Shown here: positions 9,246 through 18,861 of the stretch, piece by piece | Position numbering within the stretch: the first letter of the stretch is position 1 | Layout: the number at the start of each line of letters is the position of its first letter | Assembly: GCA_963920575.1 (NCBI GenBank) | Contig: OY986969.1 | Location: 6,396,001-6,460,000, forward strand | DNA length: 64,000 nucleotides | Source: Narthecium ossifragum | Taxonomy: Eukaryota > Streptophyta > Magnoliopsida > Dioscoreales > Nartheciaceae | Direction of reading: 5' to 3' | Notes under the pieces: model-generated | The model's input: the letters and a program-made list of their open reading frames with translations, nothing else | Told to the model about the DNA's origin: nothing | The model's database searches: none | Made by a program: the position numbers and the translations under genes

Positions 9246-10635
9246 GGTGTGCTACGTACACTGCACCCTACAATACACAGACGCAACATCATGCAGCGGT
9301 CGGAGCTGGTGCTGCACCGAAAACAACTACAGGACGTACTGGTGCATCGGGATGAATGGGTGCTCTACAAGTCTTCTTGTTGTGCCCAAGTACCTTACAT
9401 CTCGAACATCTCCGCAGTGTTCTCGACTGTGCCTCGCCTTGAGACGGCAACCTTCTCTTCCTTCTCTTCCCATTCTTGATCACACAGTGAGGTGGATAGA
9501 CGGGTAGGTCTTCCTCGCTGCCTTTTGGCCAAAACTCCTGTGACGCGGTGGGGTGGATCATGTCGGTGTAGGTCGTTCTATAATTATCGGACAGAAACCA
9601 CTTCTCACAATAGTCGTATTCGGGTAGATTCCTCCACATTAGAGTGGCGCAAGCATGTGGGCATGGTATTCCATGCACATTCCATTCTTTGCACGAACAG
9701 TCACGATTTGCTATATTCACCGCGTAGTATGTTTCACCGTATTGAACTTGGAAGTCCGTTACGCTCGATTCTACGACAGTCATATGTCTTCCCTTTTCTT
9801 TAGCAATATTGAGCTCATTCTCCGCCCATGGAGTCAAAGTGCTCTCCATGTAGGCCGATTCCCTGTTTCTCCTGAAGAAGTAGGACGCTACCTTACGCCG
9901 CGTTGTTTCCATCATGAATTGGATCGGTACTGCCTTGGCCTCCTTCAACACCCCGTTGAAGCTCTTGACCATATTTGTCGACAATATTTTATATCTTCGT
10001 CCACAAAAGCAGTGTGATGCCCACTTCTCCTTAGGGATGCCTTGGATATAATCAAACTGTTCTGGATACCTCTCTTTCAACTGATCTATGATCCGTATGA
10101 AACTTGCCTCCGTACACGCAAGCGCGGCCGACCATAACATGTTATACGGAAGAGAACGCCTCGGTGTGTTGATCAGGTTGCGCGACAGATAGACCATGCA
10201 GAACCCATGTGCGGCATCGGAGAACACGTCCTCTACAGCGTTGAGTATGCCCTTGTGTCGATCGGAGATGATGGTCAATGTCTCAAATGGACTGATGCAT
10301 TGGCGTAGTCGTTCGAGGAACCAAGACCAAGAAGCCGCAGATTCTTTTTCCCCTACGGCAAACGCTATTGGGACGATGTGATTGTTGGCGTCCATTCCAA
10401 TCGCAATAAATATCGTCCCTGGATATCTTCCAGTGACGAATGTCCCGTCTATCCCGATGACTGGTCGGAGATGATTTTTGAATGCGTGTATGCACGCACC
10501 AAAGGCCCAGAAAATCCTCTCAAAACACAGGCACGAATCCAACTGGAGTGCTGTCACGGTTCTAGGATCCCTCATCATTAGCTCGCGCATATAAGGCCGT
10601 AACATATTGAATGAGTTCTCATATGTGCCGCGTAC

Positions 10636-10850
10636 CTATTTAAAATCAGAAACATGTTAAATTGTTGTTCATGCGCGCGCTTGTATAGTACGTGTGTACA
10701 TAAGAGACACACGCGTATAACCGGAAATAAGTATGAAGTATACGAGTCTTCAGTGCACTATACTCGTATGTTTTCTACGCATGTAATATAATATTCGTAC
10801 AAACATACGCGTTTATAGTTATATACGTCAACCATAAGTTATATGCTCAC
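10636..10850. repeat. ACGCGT motif array in transposase intron 3
   Basis: The intron contains CACACGCGTATA, CATACGCGTTTA, ACGTGTGTAC and a related pair ATACGAGTCTTCAG / ACTATACTCGTAT. It has the same motif class as the introns of the Ulp1-like gene. Confidence 0.7.
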
Positions 10851-11445
10851 CAGAGTAAGAACTTTCACTTTTGCGCGATATGCCTTCCAGTAGGACACAC
10901 GTACGCCGTATCTATGCACAAGCTCTTCGACGATCATCTTCACGTTGTATTTGTCACATGCTGCTACTCGCGCTTTTATCTCCTCGGCGATAAAGGAGCA
11001 CGTCAACTGCTTGTGTCCATGCCCAACCATAGGTCTGTTGCACGTGTGGTCTTTGACGAATACGCTTACACGGAAAGTCGGTAGCCCAGGTATTCTTCTA
11101 CCAATGAGCTTCCATGAGCAGCTAGCATGAACACAATTTGCAAGCACCTTATCCCCCTTGCATTTCTTTAGCCTATATTCGAACCGGCGCGCTATGGTGT
11201 ATCTTGTGAGCGAGAGCTTAAGGTTTGCCTTGTCGGGGTGCCTCTCTCCAACATATGGCTCGGGAGCATTCAAAAAGTACTTCGCTTGAGCTTCCGATGT
11301 TTCGAAGTTGAGAACGTACTCATCGACCTCGTCACAGTTAAACATCTCCGTTGGCTCCTCGCAGTCGCTACCGGCTACCCAGTCATTCGCAAAATATATT
11401 TCCTCGTATGGGTCCTACGTGTCAACAGCAGGCCCGTCTTCATGA

Positions 11446-11695
11446 CTGCGTGTATAAGCAGTTCAAAAATCAGTACTCCTAAAACGACCAAAACATACAC
11501 GTGTTCCGATTTATACGCGTTCATGAACACGTGTGTGAGCTAGTAATACACGTCAAAAGCGTGTAAACAACGTACTCTTCTATAAATTGTGTACACGTGT
11601 GTAGCGTATACATACGCGTGAAAATAAGTTCACACACGTATATAGCATTTTATACACAGGCAGCTTATAATTATACCCGTGCTTCTATAACTTAC
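11446..11695. repeat. ACGCGT/ACACGT motif array in transposase intron 2
   Basis: The motifs run from 11490 to 11680 (ACACGTGTTCCG, TATACGCGTTCATGAACACGTGTG, GTACACGTGTGTAG). Its end nearest exon 2 is clearly related to the array inside each TIR, for example the shared CAGCTTAT(A/T)ATTATACCC. Confidence 0.75.
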
Positions 11696-12264
11696 CCATC
11701 GGCCTCCGGTGTGAGTCCGTTAATCGGCATCTCTTGGACCAGTTGAGCAAATTCTTTGTCTCCGATGGGACATGGTTCAAGAGGTGTGTTCAGATCAATA
11801 CCACCCAGTATGTGGGGAATAGTTGCTGGCTGTAACAGCGAGATGTCGCTGTTCGAACTGAAACCGTGTTGGATGCGTTAGAAGGCGAATAAACTACCTT
11901 ATTCTTTAGTGAGCAATGGATGAGACGCATACCTCGAGTCAACCGCATCTTCTACAGTGGAGGCGAATACTCTAACAACTGTGCATGATGGTCGTGCAAG
12001 AAGACGGAAAAGCTGGGCCATGTCATTGGCGTCGTCTAGACGGCTAAATGGTCTATATGGATCGTCGGGTATGTCGTATGTTAAGAACAACTCAACGTCA
12101 ATAGGAGATTGATTGCAGAGAGCGTAGAAGTGAGCCTTCAGTTGAGCAAGAGTAAAGTCCGACGAGAACTCGTCGATCGTGGAAGTACCCCCCAAATAAT
12201 ATGGATTGCGTTCATGATTTATAACCTGTCCGTTGAAGTGGCAACGCAGCGGAATGCTTCTCAT

Positions 12265-12664
12265 GATTGCCTTGCATGTGTGGAGAGCTCTCTCCGGTGA
12301 ACTATTTTGGCGAAGAAAACTGCGACGTCCGAAGGTAGAAGAGGAGCCAGTGGAACCGGAGAACGTACGAATAAGGGAGAAGAGTGGAAAGGGAGAAGAG
12401 AAGAGGAGACAGTGGAGGGAGTGCAAAGGGAGGAGATCAGGAGGCAGTGGAAAGGGATGAGACATGAAAGAATAAGGGAGAAGACTGGAAATGGAGACGA
12501 GAATAGAAGGTAGTGGAGAGGGAGAGGAGAAGATAGCGGGAGGAATTACATACCCGGCGGGAGGAAGAGGAGGCTTCGGGAAGAAGACAAGACACATCCC
12601 GTCGCATTAAATGCGACGGGAAGTTTTTGTTTTTTAACCCAAAAAGAACCGTACCCTTAAGAGA
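12265..12664 (-). promoter_or_regulatory. transposase 5' region
   Basis: Upstream of the transposase ATG (12264). It contains a leader related to CCTTGCATGTGTGG and CTCTCTCCGGTGAACTATTTTG, a long purine-rich stretch on this strand, and a 25-bp palindrome at 12597-12621. The whole block is repeated inside both TIRs (about 13065-13370 and 1728-1970), so the TIRs probably carry the same promoter. Confidence 0.6.
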
Positions 12665-13596
12665 CACTGTGGGGACGCATTTTTTTATTGGTTTTAGTCT
12701 TTGTACTACCCAGTAGAAACACGCCACGTCAAATGTGTGTAATGATGTTTTTATACACACGCATGGTCATTTATACGCGTGCCTGTTCAGATTTCTACGC
12801 GTGCAAGGACACGTGTGTGATCTACTAATACACGTGAAGTCATGTAGACCTCGTACACGTTCATAAATTTTCTACATGCGCGTATCCTATTTATACGTGT
12901 GAAAACAAGTTTAGACACGTATGTAGAATTTTATACACATGCAGCTTATTATTATACCCCCGCTTTTATAACTTTCCCCCTCGGCCTCCGGTGGGAGTCC
13001 GTTCATCGTCATCTCTTTCACCAGTTGTGCTAATTCTTCGTCTCCGCTTGGACATGGTTCTCATCGCCTTGCATGTGTGGGGACCTCTCTCCGGTGAACT
13101 ATTTTGGCTAAGGTAGACAAGTGGAGGCAGTGGAAAGGAAGGAGATATGAACGGATAATGGAGAAGAGTGGAGAGGGAGAGGAGATGATGGCCGGAGGAA
13201 AGGGAGGGGATATGAACGAATAATTGAGAAGAGTGGAGAGGATGAAGAGAAGAGGAGGTAGTGGAGAGAGAAGAGGGAGAAGGGAAGATGGCCAGAGTAC
13301 CCATGCCCGGCGGGAGGGAGGAAGACGATTGGGGAAGAAGACACATCCCGTCGCATTTAATGCGACGGGAGGGTTTTCTTGTTTTAAGCAAAGCATACAT
13401 TAAATGCGGTAATGATGAGGGATACGGGATGCATATGCATGTATGGCATGGTAATTCATGGCATGGGAGAGAGGGGTAAAAACGGGATTTCAAAGCTTTG
13501 GGGTCCTCTGTTGCAAAGAAACACGGGGGGGGGGGGGGGGGGGGGGTTTGAATGTGCCAAATCTGGACACTGGGGGTCCAGTTTGGCAAAAAATTC
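12665..13596 (-). repeat. right terminal inverted repeat of the 12-kb MULE
   Basis: Inverse of 1515-2352, ending GGCAAAAAATTC. Read toward the element terminus from 12665 it contains the motif array, a block at 12970-13060 similar to transposase exon 2, the ATG and leader at about 13060-13110, the purine-rich part with an extra duplicated ~85-bp block, the palindrome, and a 22-G run. Confidence 0.85.
13525..13546. repeat. 22-base poly-G tract in right TIR
   Basis: The corresponding place in the left TIR (about 1564-1571) has only a short C run, so the tract expanded after or during duplication. It may also be an assembly artefact. Confidence 0.8.
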
Positions 13597-13606
13597 TACA
13601 TAGCAA
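13597..13606. repeat. target-site duplication of the 12-kb MULE (right)
   Basis: TACATAGCAA, an exact copy of 1505-1514. Confidence 0.9.
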
Positions 13607-13768
13607 TCAAAAACTTGATACAAAAATACACACCAGCTCTGTATCATGCATGGAAAACATGGAGATCTAAGAAGCCAAGCACCAGGCTAGCACTCAAGGC
13701 CACACGGCTTGAGGACAGGACCTTTTAGCTTAGGCAAGAAGGGATCTATCCGGACCCAAACCAACGAG

Positions 13769-13851
13769 AAGCTAGATGGACGCCAGCAGGATCGACAAGA
13801 GCACGACGATGGTCGGCGACCTGTTTTGCCGCCCCATCAGCCCCGTGGCGA
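13769..13851 (+). pseudogene. short captured coding fragment
   Basis: A GC-rich frame starting ATG reads MDASRIDKSTTMVGDLFCRP before merging into the repeated GGCGAGGGAGGCC units of the outer inverted repeat. It looks like the beginning of a captured gene. I do not recognise the family. Confidence 0.3.
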
Positions 13852-14022
13852 GGGAGGCCGTGGCGAGGGAGGCCGGCGTCGGCGAGGGAGGCCGGGATGA
13901 GTGAGGAGTCGTCTAAGGCATGGGAGAGACTGGTCCACAGTTGGATGGGGGGTTGGTCTTAAGCAGGCTGAGTAGATGTGGACCGTCCGATGGGATAGAG
14001 AACTAGTTTGTTGCTGATAATT
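13845..14022. repeat. right arm of the outer inverted repeat
   Basis: Inverse of 541-800. It ends at TTGCTGATAA directly beside the (TA)n tract, which may have erased the outer target duplication. Confidence 0.6.
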
Positions 14023-14023
14023 A

Positions 14024-14026
<3 letters not shown>

Positions 14027-14072
<46 letters not shown>
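14027..14072. repeat. (TA)23 microsatellite
   Basis: Uninterrupted TA repeats. Confidence 0.95.
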
Positions 14073-14074
<2 letters not shown>

Positions 14075-15427
14075 AGCAAGGCTCATTTCACAAGGAAATG
14101 ATATTTTAAGAGTCACATTCCTATATGGAATTTCTCGTGGCACAAGACTGTTAGAGGCAAGTGCTTTTTAGTTGATGCATTTAATTTCATTACAACTAGA
14201 GCATTTGTAAGATGGACACAATTTTTGGATAAGAAAATGGGCGATTCTAAATACACTATATTTTTTTTTGTTAGAAACACCTCGTTTCTAAGTACTCCCG
14301 TATCAAATTTTGAAAATATTTTCTTTTTACTATGTACATCATAACTATTTTCATAATATTCCTAATCTATCCCTAACACCCAAACCCATCAGTCAAACCA
14401 ACCCATCGTCCACTACCTCCCAATCGGCTACATAAGGCGTTCCAACCAAACATACGTCGGCGACGATAACAACCGGGTGACCTAAGGTTTCCAAAATAAT
14501 TGGGCGGGTAGTGGATGAGGACTTCAGCGCCATATGTTAGAACCGGCCGATTCGTGTGGCTGTGATCGACCTAACAAATCCGATGTGTGCCCGTGCGTGT
14601 GGAATAAGCTGCTCCAACAATATTAAATTTAACAGTTACTTCAAATCGAAGTATTAATTTTTGTTCGGCTGCATTCGACTGAACGTTTATTCCACGTTCG
14701 ACAAGTAGATTCTGATCATTTGGTCTTAATTCGGTTGAGTGTGATCGAATATTTATTCTATGTTCGACAGGTATAATCCGAACATTTGATTTATTGTCGA
14801 TCATGATTGACCGACCGTGAATGGTTAGAATGAATAATGTATAAGTTTTGGAATTTTCAATCAGATGTTCATGAAAATAATGAAAAAAAATTATTTGGTG
14901 CATGTATGAAAACTGGTTTTTATCGCAAGTTTACAAACCAAGACTATTTTTTAGTTTGCGCATGTTGATAGTCGACCATCGAATCGTCCGTTATATCGAC
15001 CGTCCCACTCTATACGTAACTTGGATCATATGTTGCATCGGCCTTCAAACTACACGGACGACCTCTACTATGACCGTCACATCGACCGTACTCCTCGGAC
15101 AACAAAGGGTTCTTTCATGGTCGTTGCATGGAATTGACCTTCACTTGGTTTTGGGATCGCGACCAAGTTTCGCATCGTCCATTGACCTGAAATATTTAAA
15201 CAAATATTCCCTCCAAATGCAATATTCAAATCTTCAATAACAACATGAACGTTTATAACCATGGTCGACCCAAGCATCATCCTTTACATGCTCGCGGTCA
15301 ACCTTCGTTTCGACCACTGCATTGTCTGTACGCTTCGGACAACAAAAAGACTTCCCAAGGTCGATGCATGGATCAACCACCAATCAAAACTCAACTTTGG
15401 CTAAGTGAGGTGCAACATCCGCACCAC
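14073..15427. other. intergenic, degenerate repeats
   Basis: No gene is supported. A tandem pair of ~66-bp units lies at 14664-14796. From about 14965 to 15427 there are ATCGACCGT-type phrases and two similar blocks around CGGACAACAAA (15097 and 15336). These recall the body of the solo LTR that follows, so this may be an older, decayed relative into which that LTR inserted. Confidence 0.4.
14664..14796. repeat. two tandem 66-bp units
   Basis: TTCGGCTGCATTCGACTGAA and TTCGGTTGAGTGTGATCGAA start units that stay parallel for about 66 bases, with moderate divergence. Confidence 0.6.
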
Positions 15428-15432
15428 CTCGC

Positions 15433-17783
15433 TGTGAGGACCCGTTCCTCTAACCTAGTTCGACCGCGTAGATCGGGGGTCGTGCCATGTTGTCTTGTTT
15501 CCGCGTCGAGCGCGATCTGGTTGATCGCATTGTTGCTTTTGGGACCCCAAGGGTGATTTGATAAATTACGCACTGACAGTTGGTTTCACACCCGCGTTGT
15601 GCACACACATTCCCTTGAATGATTTATGCGCTTGTTAGGACCTTAGGTAAGCTCGGGATCGAAAGATCATATGCTCGGACGCGATAGCTTGTCTTTAGGA
15701 CAGTTGTTTGCCCTTGGACGATCGATCGGCCCGTGGGGCGATCGTCCCTAGACGATCGATCGATTGGCCCGTGGACCGATCGATCGATTGGCCCGTGGAC
15801 CGATCGATCGATTGGCCCGTGGACAGATCGATCGATTGGCCCGTGGACCGATCGATCGGGCTCGATGTCGACACCGCTTATGACGTGTTCGGATAAGGAC
15901 ACTGAACCGATGTTGGATGATCGATCGATCCATGGGACGATGGATCGGCTACGGGGTCGATCGATTGGTGGCGTGGATGATGGATCGGCCAGACGCGAGC
16001 TTATAAGAACCCTCGAAGGCTCTGTTTTTCCGTTTTCTTCTTCTCTCTTCCAATTCGTAGATTTCTTGGTCTGTGCTTGATCCAGAGGCTTGGGGAGGTT
16101 GCCAACAAGGAGAGGAACACATCAAAGGCTTGTCTACTCGGATTAATCACGGAATAATCAAGGAATTGCGTAGTTGGGTAGGATTCTATGTTTAAGCTTG
16201 TTTTTGATGTTTTTCGTTGATTAAATGATTGTTTCTTCAATATAACTATGCTATACGATGCATTTTAGCTAGCTTAAGATCTGATGTATGTTTGGCAGGA
16301 TTTTTGATTTGATATGGATTTAAACAAGTTTTCCTTATAATTTTTCCCGAATTTCGATTCTAGCAGAAACAACTACATTCTAACTTGTTTTTCGGCTTGT
16401 AAGTGCTTGACCTCAGTTTATCTTCAACATGAAAGTTGTAGATCTGTGAGTGGACTTTTGATTCCAATTGTTTTCACAATTTTCAGATTTATGTACGATT
16501 TATTGTGAATTAAATGGCAAGGCTGTGCAGAACAGAGCAGCCAGTTTAATTACTGAATTTAAGTGCTTTTTATTTGTCTGATTTATCTGATCTTTGGGTA
16601 TGTGATTTGGGATATGTCACGAAATAAGCATATCAAGTTTCACGTTAATCGGACAGTTAGATTGAAAGTTATGATTTTCTGAAGTTGGTAGTCCGTTTGC
16701 TTTAATTCGATTAATCGAGTTTTGCATTTATATGTTATTATATCACGTAGGCCCTGGGTGTGGCATGAGGGTGAACCAAGGGGGTTACGCCCCTTGGGAT
16801 GAATAGAATAAATATTTCTCTTTTCTAAGACCATTGCTATGTATACCCTTTTGGCGAGCTGTCAGCTACGTCCAGACTTGTATATTATTTGACATACTGT
16901 TGTATGCTTCTATTTTTATATTTGTGCCTAAACATTGCACACACCTAATTGCACTAGAAACATTAGGTTAGGAAGTGGGTGATGGGTTGATCGCCGATTC
17001 GAGGCTCTCGGGCAGTTCGGATCTAGACGTAGGATCGAGGCTCGGTAGCAAGGTTTAGGATGTGATTTGTTATAATAATATGTTGTTATCAAGGATTTCT
17101 GTTTAGTTGGCTGAAATCATTCTGGTTGAGATGTAGAGGTCGTCCTGGGTTCCGTCTTAGTCTCGTTCTCAGTACAGCGATGGGGGAAGTTACGTACCCA
17201 CCCTGGGTCTTACCCCTGTTGTTTTAGCGCTGGAGCGCTTTGTTTGTGGGGGACGCCTGTTGACTGTGGATGTCATCAGGATGCGTGCCCTAGGGGTAGA
17301 CGGTGGACGTGACGTGTGTTTTCCCCTAGAGATGATATGGAACCTGGGCTTTACTGTTCCCTTTCCTTTGTGAGTGACGTATTATAGAATCATGCTAAGC
17401 TTATCGCTCACTCCTACCATGGGTGCGTTTACAGGTGCAGGCGTTAGCGCTTCTGTAGCTTCTAGCGGATCAGTTTTTGATGGCGTATCGACTTCTGGAG
17501 GCGTTTGAGGCTATTGCGGATCTTACCGTACTACTTGATAGTTTTTGTTTATAGATATCCTTCGAGGATTATGTAAATGTATAATTTTCCGTCTCTGAGG
17601 AGTTTTGATAATATTGTATCAGTACCTTTTGTTTTAATATTGGAGACTACCTTTTGTTTTAATATTGGAGATTACAGTTTTAACATCAGATAAATTGTTA
17701 TATAAATGTGCCACAAATGGATTAAATAGATTAGGAACCCTCACGCCCTGGGCTGGATGAGTTTTCTGAGTCTGAGTGTGACA
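15433..17783 (+). mobile_element. solo LTR, copy 1 (2,351 bp)
   Basis: Starts TGTGAGGACCCG and ends GAGTGTGACA. It is flanked by CTCGC (15428-15432) and CTCGT (17784-17788), a 5-bp duplication with one change. The same family recurs at 24153-26601 and from 61685. Shared landmarks include GGTTTCACACCCGCGTT, a late stretch GAGGCTCTCGGG, GAGCTTATCGCTCACTC, GCGTTTACAGGTGCAGGCG and the terminal GGAACCCTCACGCCC. No internal domain, PBS or second LTR is present, so this is the product of LTR-LTR recombination. A TATA-like CTTATAAG lies near 15998. The superfamily cannot be read from an LTR alone. Confidence 0.8.
15717..15860. repeat. 24-bp tandem repeat array inside solo LTR 1
   Basis: Four to five head-to-tail units made of GATCGATCGATT followed by GGCCCGTGGACC, upstream of the putative TATA. 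The GATCGATC core is self-complementary. It is followed by scattered further GATCGAT words to 15980. Confidence 0.85.
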
Positions 17784-17788
17784 CTCGT

Positions 17789-18257
17789 GGTCGACCTTCA
17801 CATCGACCGCCAATATATAAACTTCTAAAAATTGAATTTAAACACTTCTAAATTAAGGGGAATAAATATAAAACCAATATTTTATCATTCTCTATATATT
17901 GGCATCATCAAAATAAGGTTATGATCAACAATACATTCATCAAAGAGTACATAAACACAAACATAACTAACTTATTCATAACCACATAATCCAACTTATT
18001 CAACTTATTCAACACATACATGAAATATCAAATATAAGTATATAACCATCCACCAGTATTTTCAAATTACTTCAGTGTATGAATCATACATAACTCTGAA
18101 CAATCAGACAATAACATCATCCACGTATGCATTGTTCATATGATCACATGTTTTTATCATCCAAGCAATACACCCAGTCCCATGCGTTATGAAATAATGA
18201 CCAGTCCCAGTTTCTGGCTACAAACCTACTTACATGTAGAAATGACAAGTAATCAAT
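17789..18257. other. AT-rich intergenic, nothing recognised
   Basis: No gene or clear repeat, apart from degenerate AT-rich phrases such as CTTATTCAAC repeated near 17970-18015. Confidence 0.5.
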
Positions 18258-18861
18258 TGTGAGACCCGAGGTACTGGGTGTCGGTGTTCGCCTGGAGGGC
18301 GTGTAGGCGAACCAGGTAATCGGGTAAGCAACTCCACGTATATATAAGTATATCACTAACCCTTATAAGACACAACGTGTTTTAAAGTCGTGATGTCAGT
18401 GATCCGCCAGAAAACTCTAATGTTAAGCGTGCTTGCCTTGGAACGGTCCTGGGATGGGTGACACACTGAAAAGTTTTCCCATATTTTGAGCCAAAAGCGG
18501 ACAGAATTGTGTCAGGTGGGGCCCATGGGTGGATCCTGGACGGAGCCCGCAGGCCCTGGGCGGCCCCGGACGGCGGGGGCCGTTACAGATGGTATCAGAG
18601 CAGGCTGTAGGTCTCTTAGCCGGATTGTGCCAGCGAGGACGCTGGGCCTCTAAGGGGGTTGGGTTGTGAGACCCGGGGTACTGGGTGTCGGTGTTCGCCT
18701 GGAGGGCGTGTGGCCGAACTAGGTAACTGGGTAAGCAACCCCACGTCTATATAAGTACATTACTAACCCTTATAAGACACAACGCGTTTTAAAGCCGTGA
18801 TGGCAGTAATCGCCGTGATGGCAGTGATTCACCAGAAAACTCCAATGTTAAGCGTGCTTGC
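18258..18861 (+). mobile_element. Cassandra-type TRIM retrotransposon, 3' LTR truncated
   Basis: A 330-bp LTR (18258-18587) begins TGTGAGACCC and ends CCGTTACA. It is followed two bases later by TGGTATCAGAGC (18590-18601), the initiator-Met-tRNA primer-binding site. A tiny internal domain of ~60 bp follows, then a purine tract ending GGGGGTTGGGT, and a second LTR starting at 18665. The second LTR is cut off at about 18861, inside the 5S-like part. The LTR holds a 5S-rRNA-derived segment, the hallmark of Cassandra. No protein is encoded, so it depends on other retroelements. The second LTR has a small tandem duplication (CGTGATGGCAGT) near 18797-18823. Confidence 0.8.
18408..18472 (+). promoter_or_regulatory. 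5S-rRNA-derived Pol III promoter segment in the LTR
   Basis: Contains GTTAAGCGTGCTTG (the 5S A-box), then GGTCCTGGGATGGGTGAC (the intermediate element and C-box region). In Cassandra these drive RNA polymerase III transcription. The rest of the 5S gene is not preserved, so this is not a functional 5S rRNA gene. Confidence 0.75.

Larger units (their letters stand above)
9289..12264 (-). pseudogene. MuDR-type transposase of the 12-kb MULE (one nonsense codon)
   Basis: Four exons join in frame on the minus strand: 12264-11933, 11857-11696, 11445-10851 and 10635-9289, all with GT-AG borders. The total is 812 codons including the stop. Exon 1 encodes a PB1-like N-terminal region (IDEFSSDFTLAQLKAHF). 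Exon 3 has the MuDR N-terminal zinc-binding-like domain (CVHASCSWKL ... RVSVFVKDHTCNR). Exon 4 has the MULE transposase core (VIGIDGTFVTGRYPG and TIISDRHKGI with catalytic Asp residues, and KSFNGVLKEA near the expected acidic residue). A SWIM zinc finger follows (CSCKEWNVHGIPCPHACA), then a CCHC-like knuckle (CSRCKVLGHNKKTC). The only defect I see is a TAG at 11417-11415 (codon 175) in exon 3. MULE transposases bind TIRs and cut and paste the element. Confidence 0.85.
1515..13596. mobile_element. complete Mutator-like element with transposase and Ulp1-like gene
   Basis: This 12,082-bp element is bounded by perfect 10-bp target duplications and has long terminal inverted repeats (1515-2352 and 12665-13596). 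It carries two convergent genes: a Ulp1-cysteine-protease-like gene on the plus strand (2755-6980) and a MuDR-type transposase on the minus strand (12264-9289). Known MULEs of this design are the Kaonashi/CUMULE-type elements, which carry a Ulp1-like gene beside mudrA. A 1.9-kb Pack-MULE (7055-8936) has inserted between the genes. The intact duplications and almost open transposase indicate a fairly recent insertion. Most introns and spacers contain dense ACGCGT/ACACGT motifs not seen in the surrounding DNA. Confidence 0.9.

Noticed and set aside
15624..16080. Frames on both strands with repeated DRSIGPWT or HGPIDRSV words
   Set aside because: They are translations of the 24-bp tandem array in the solo LTR.
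18408..18472. A 5S rRNA gene
   Set aside because: Only part of the 5S sequence is present and it sits inside an LTR with a primer-binding site and second LTR copy.
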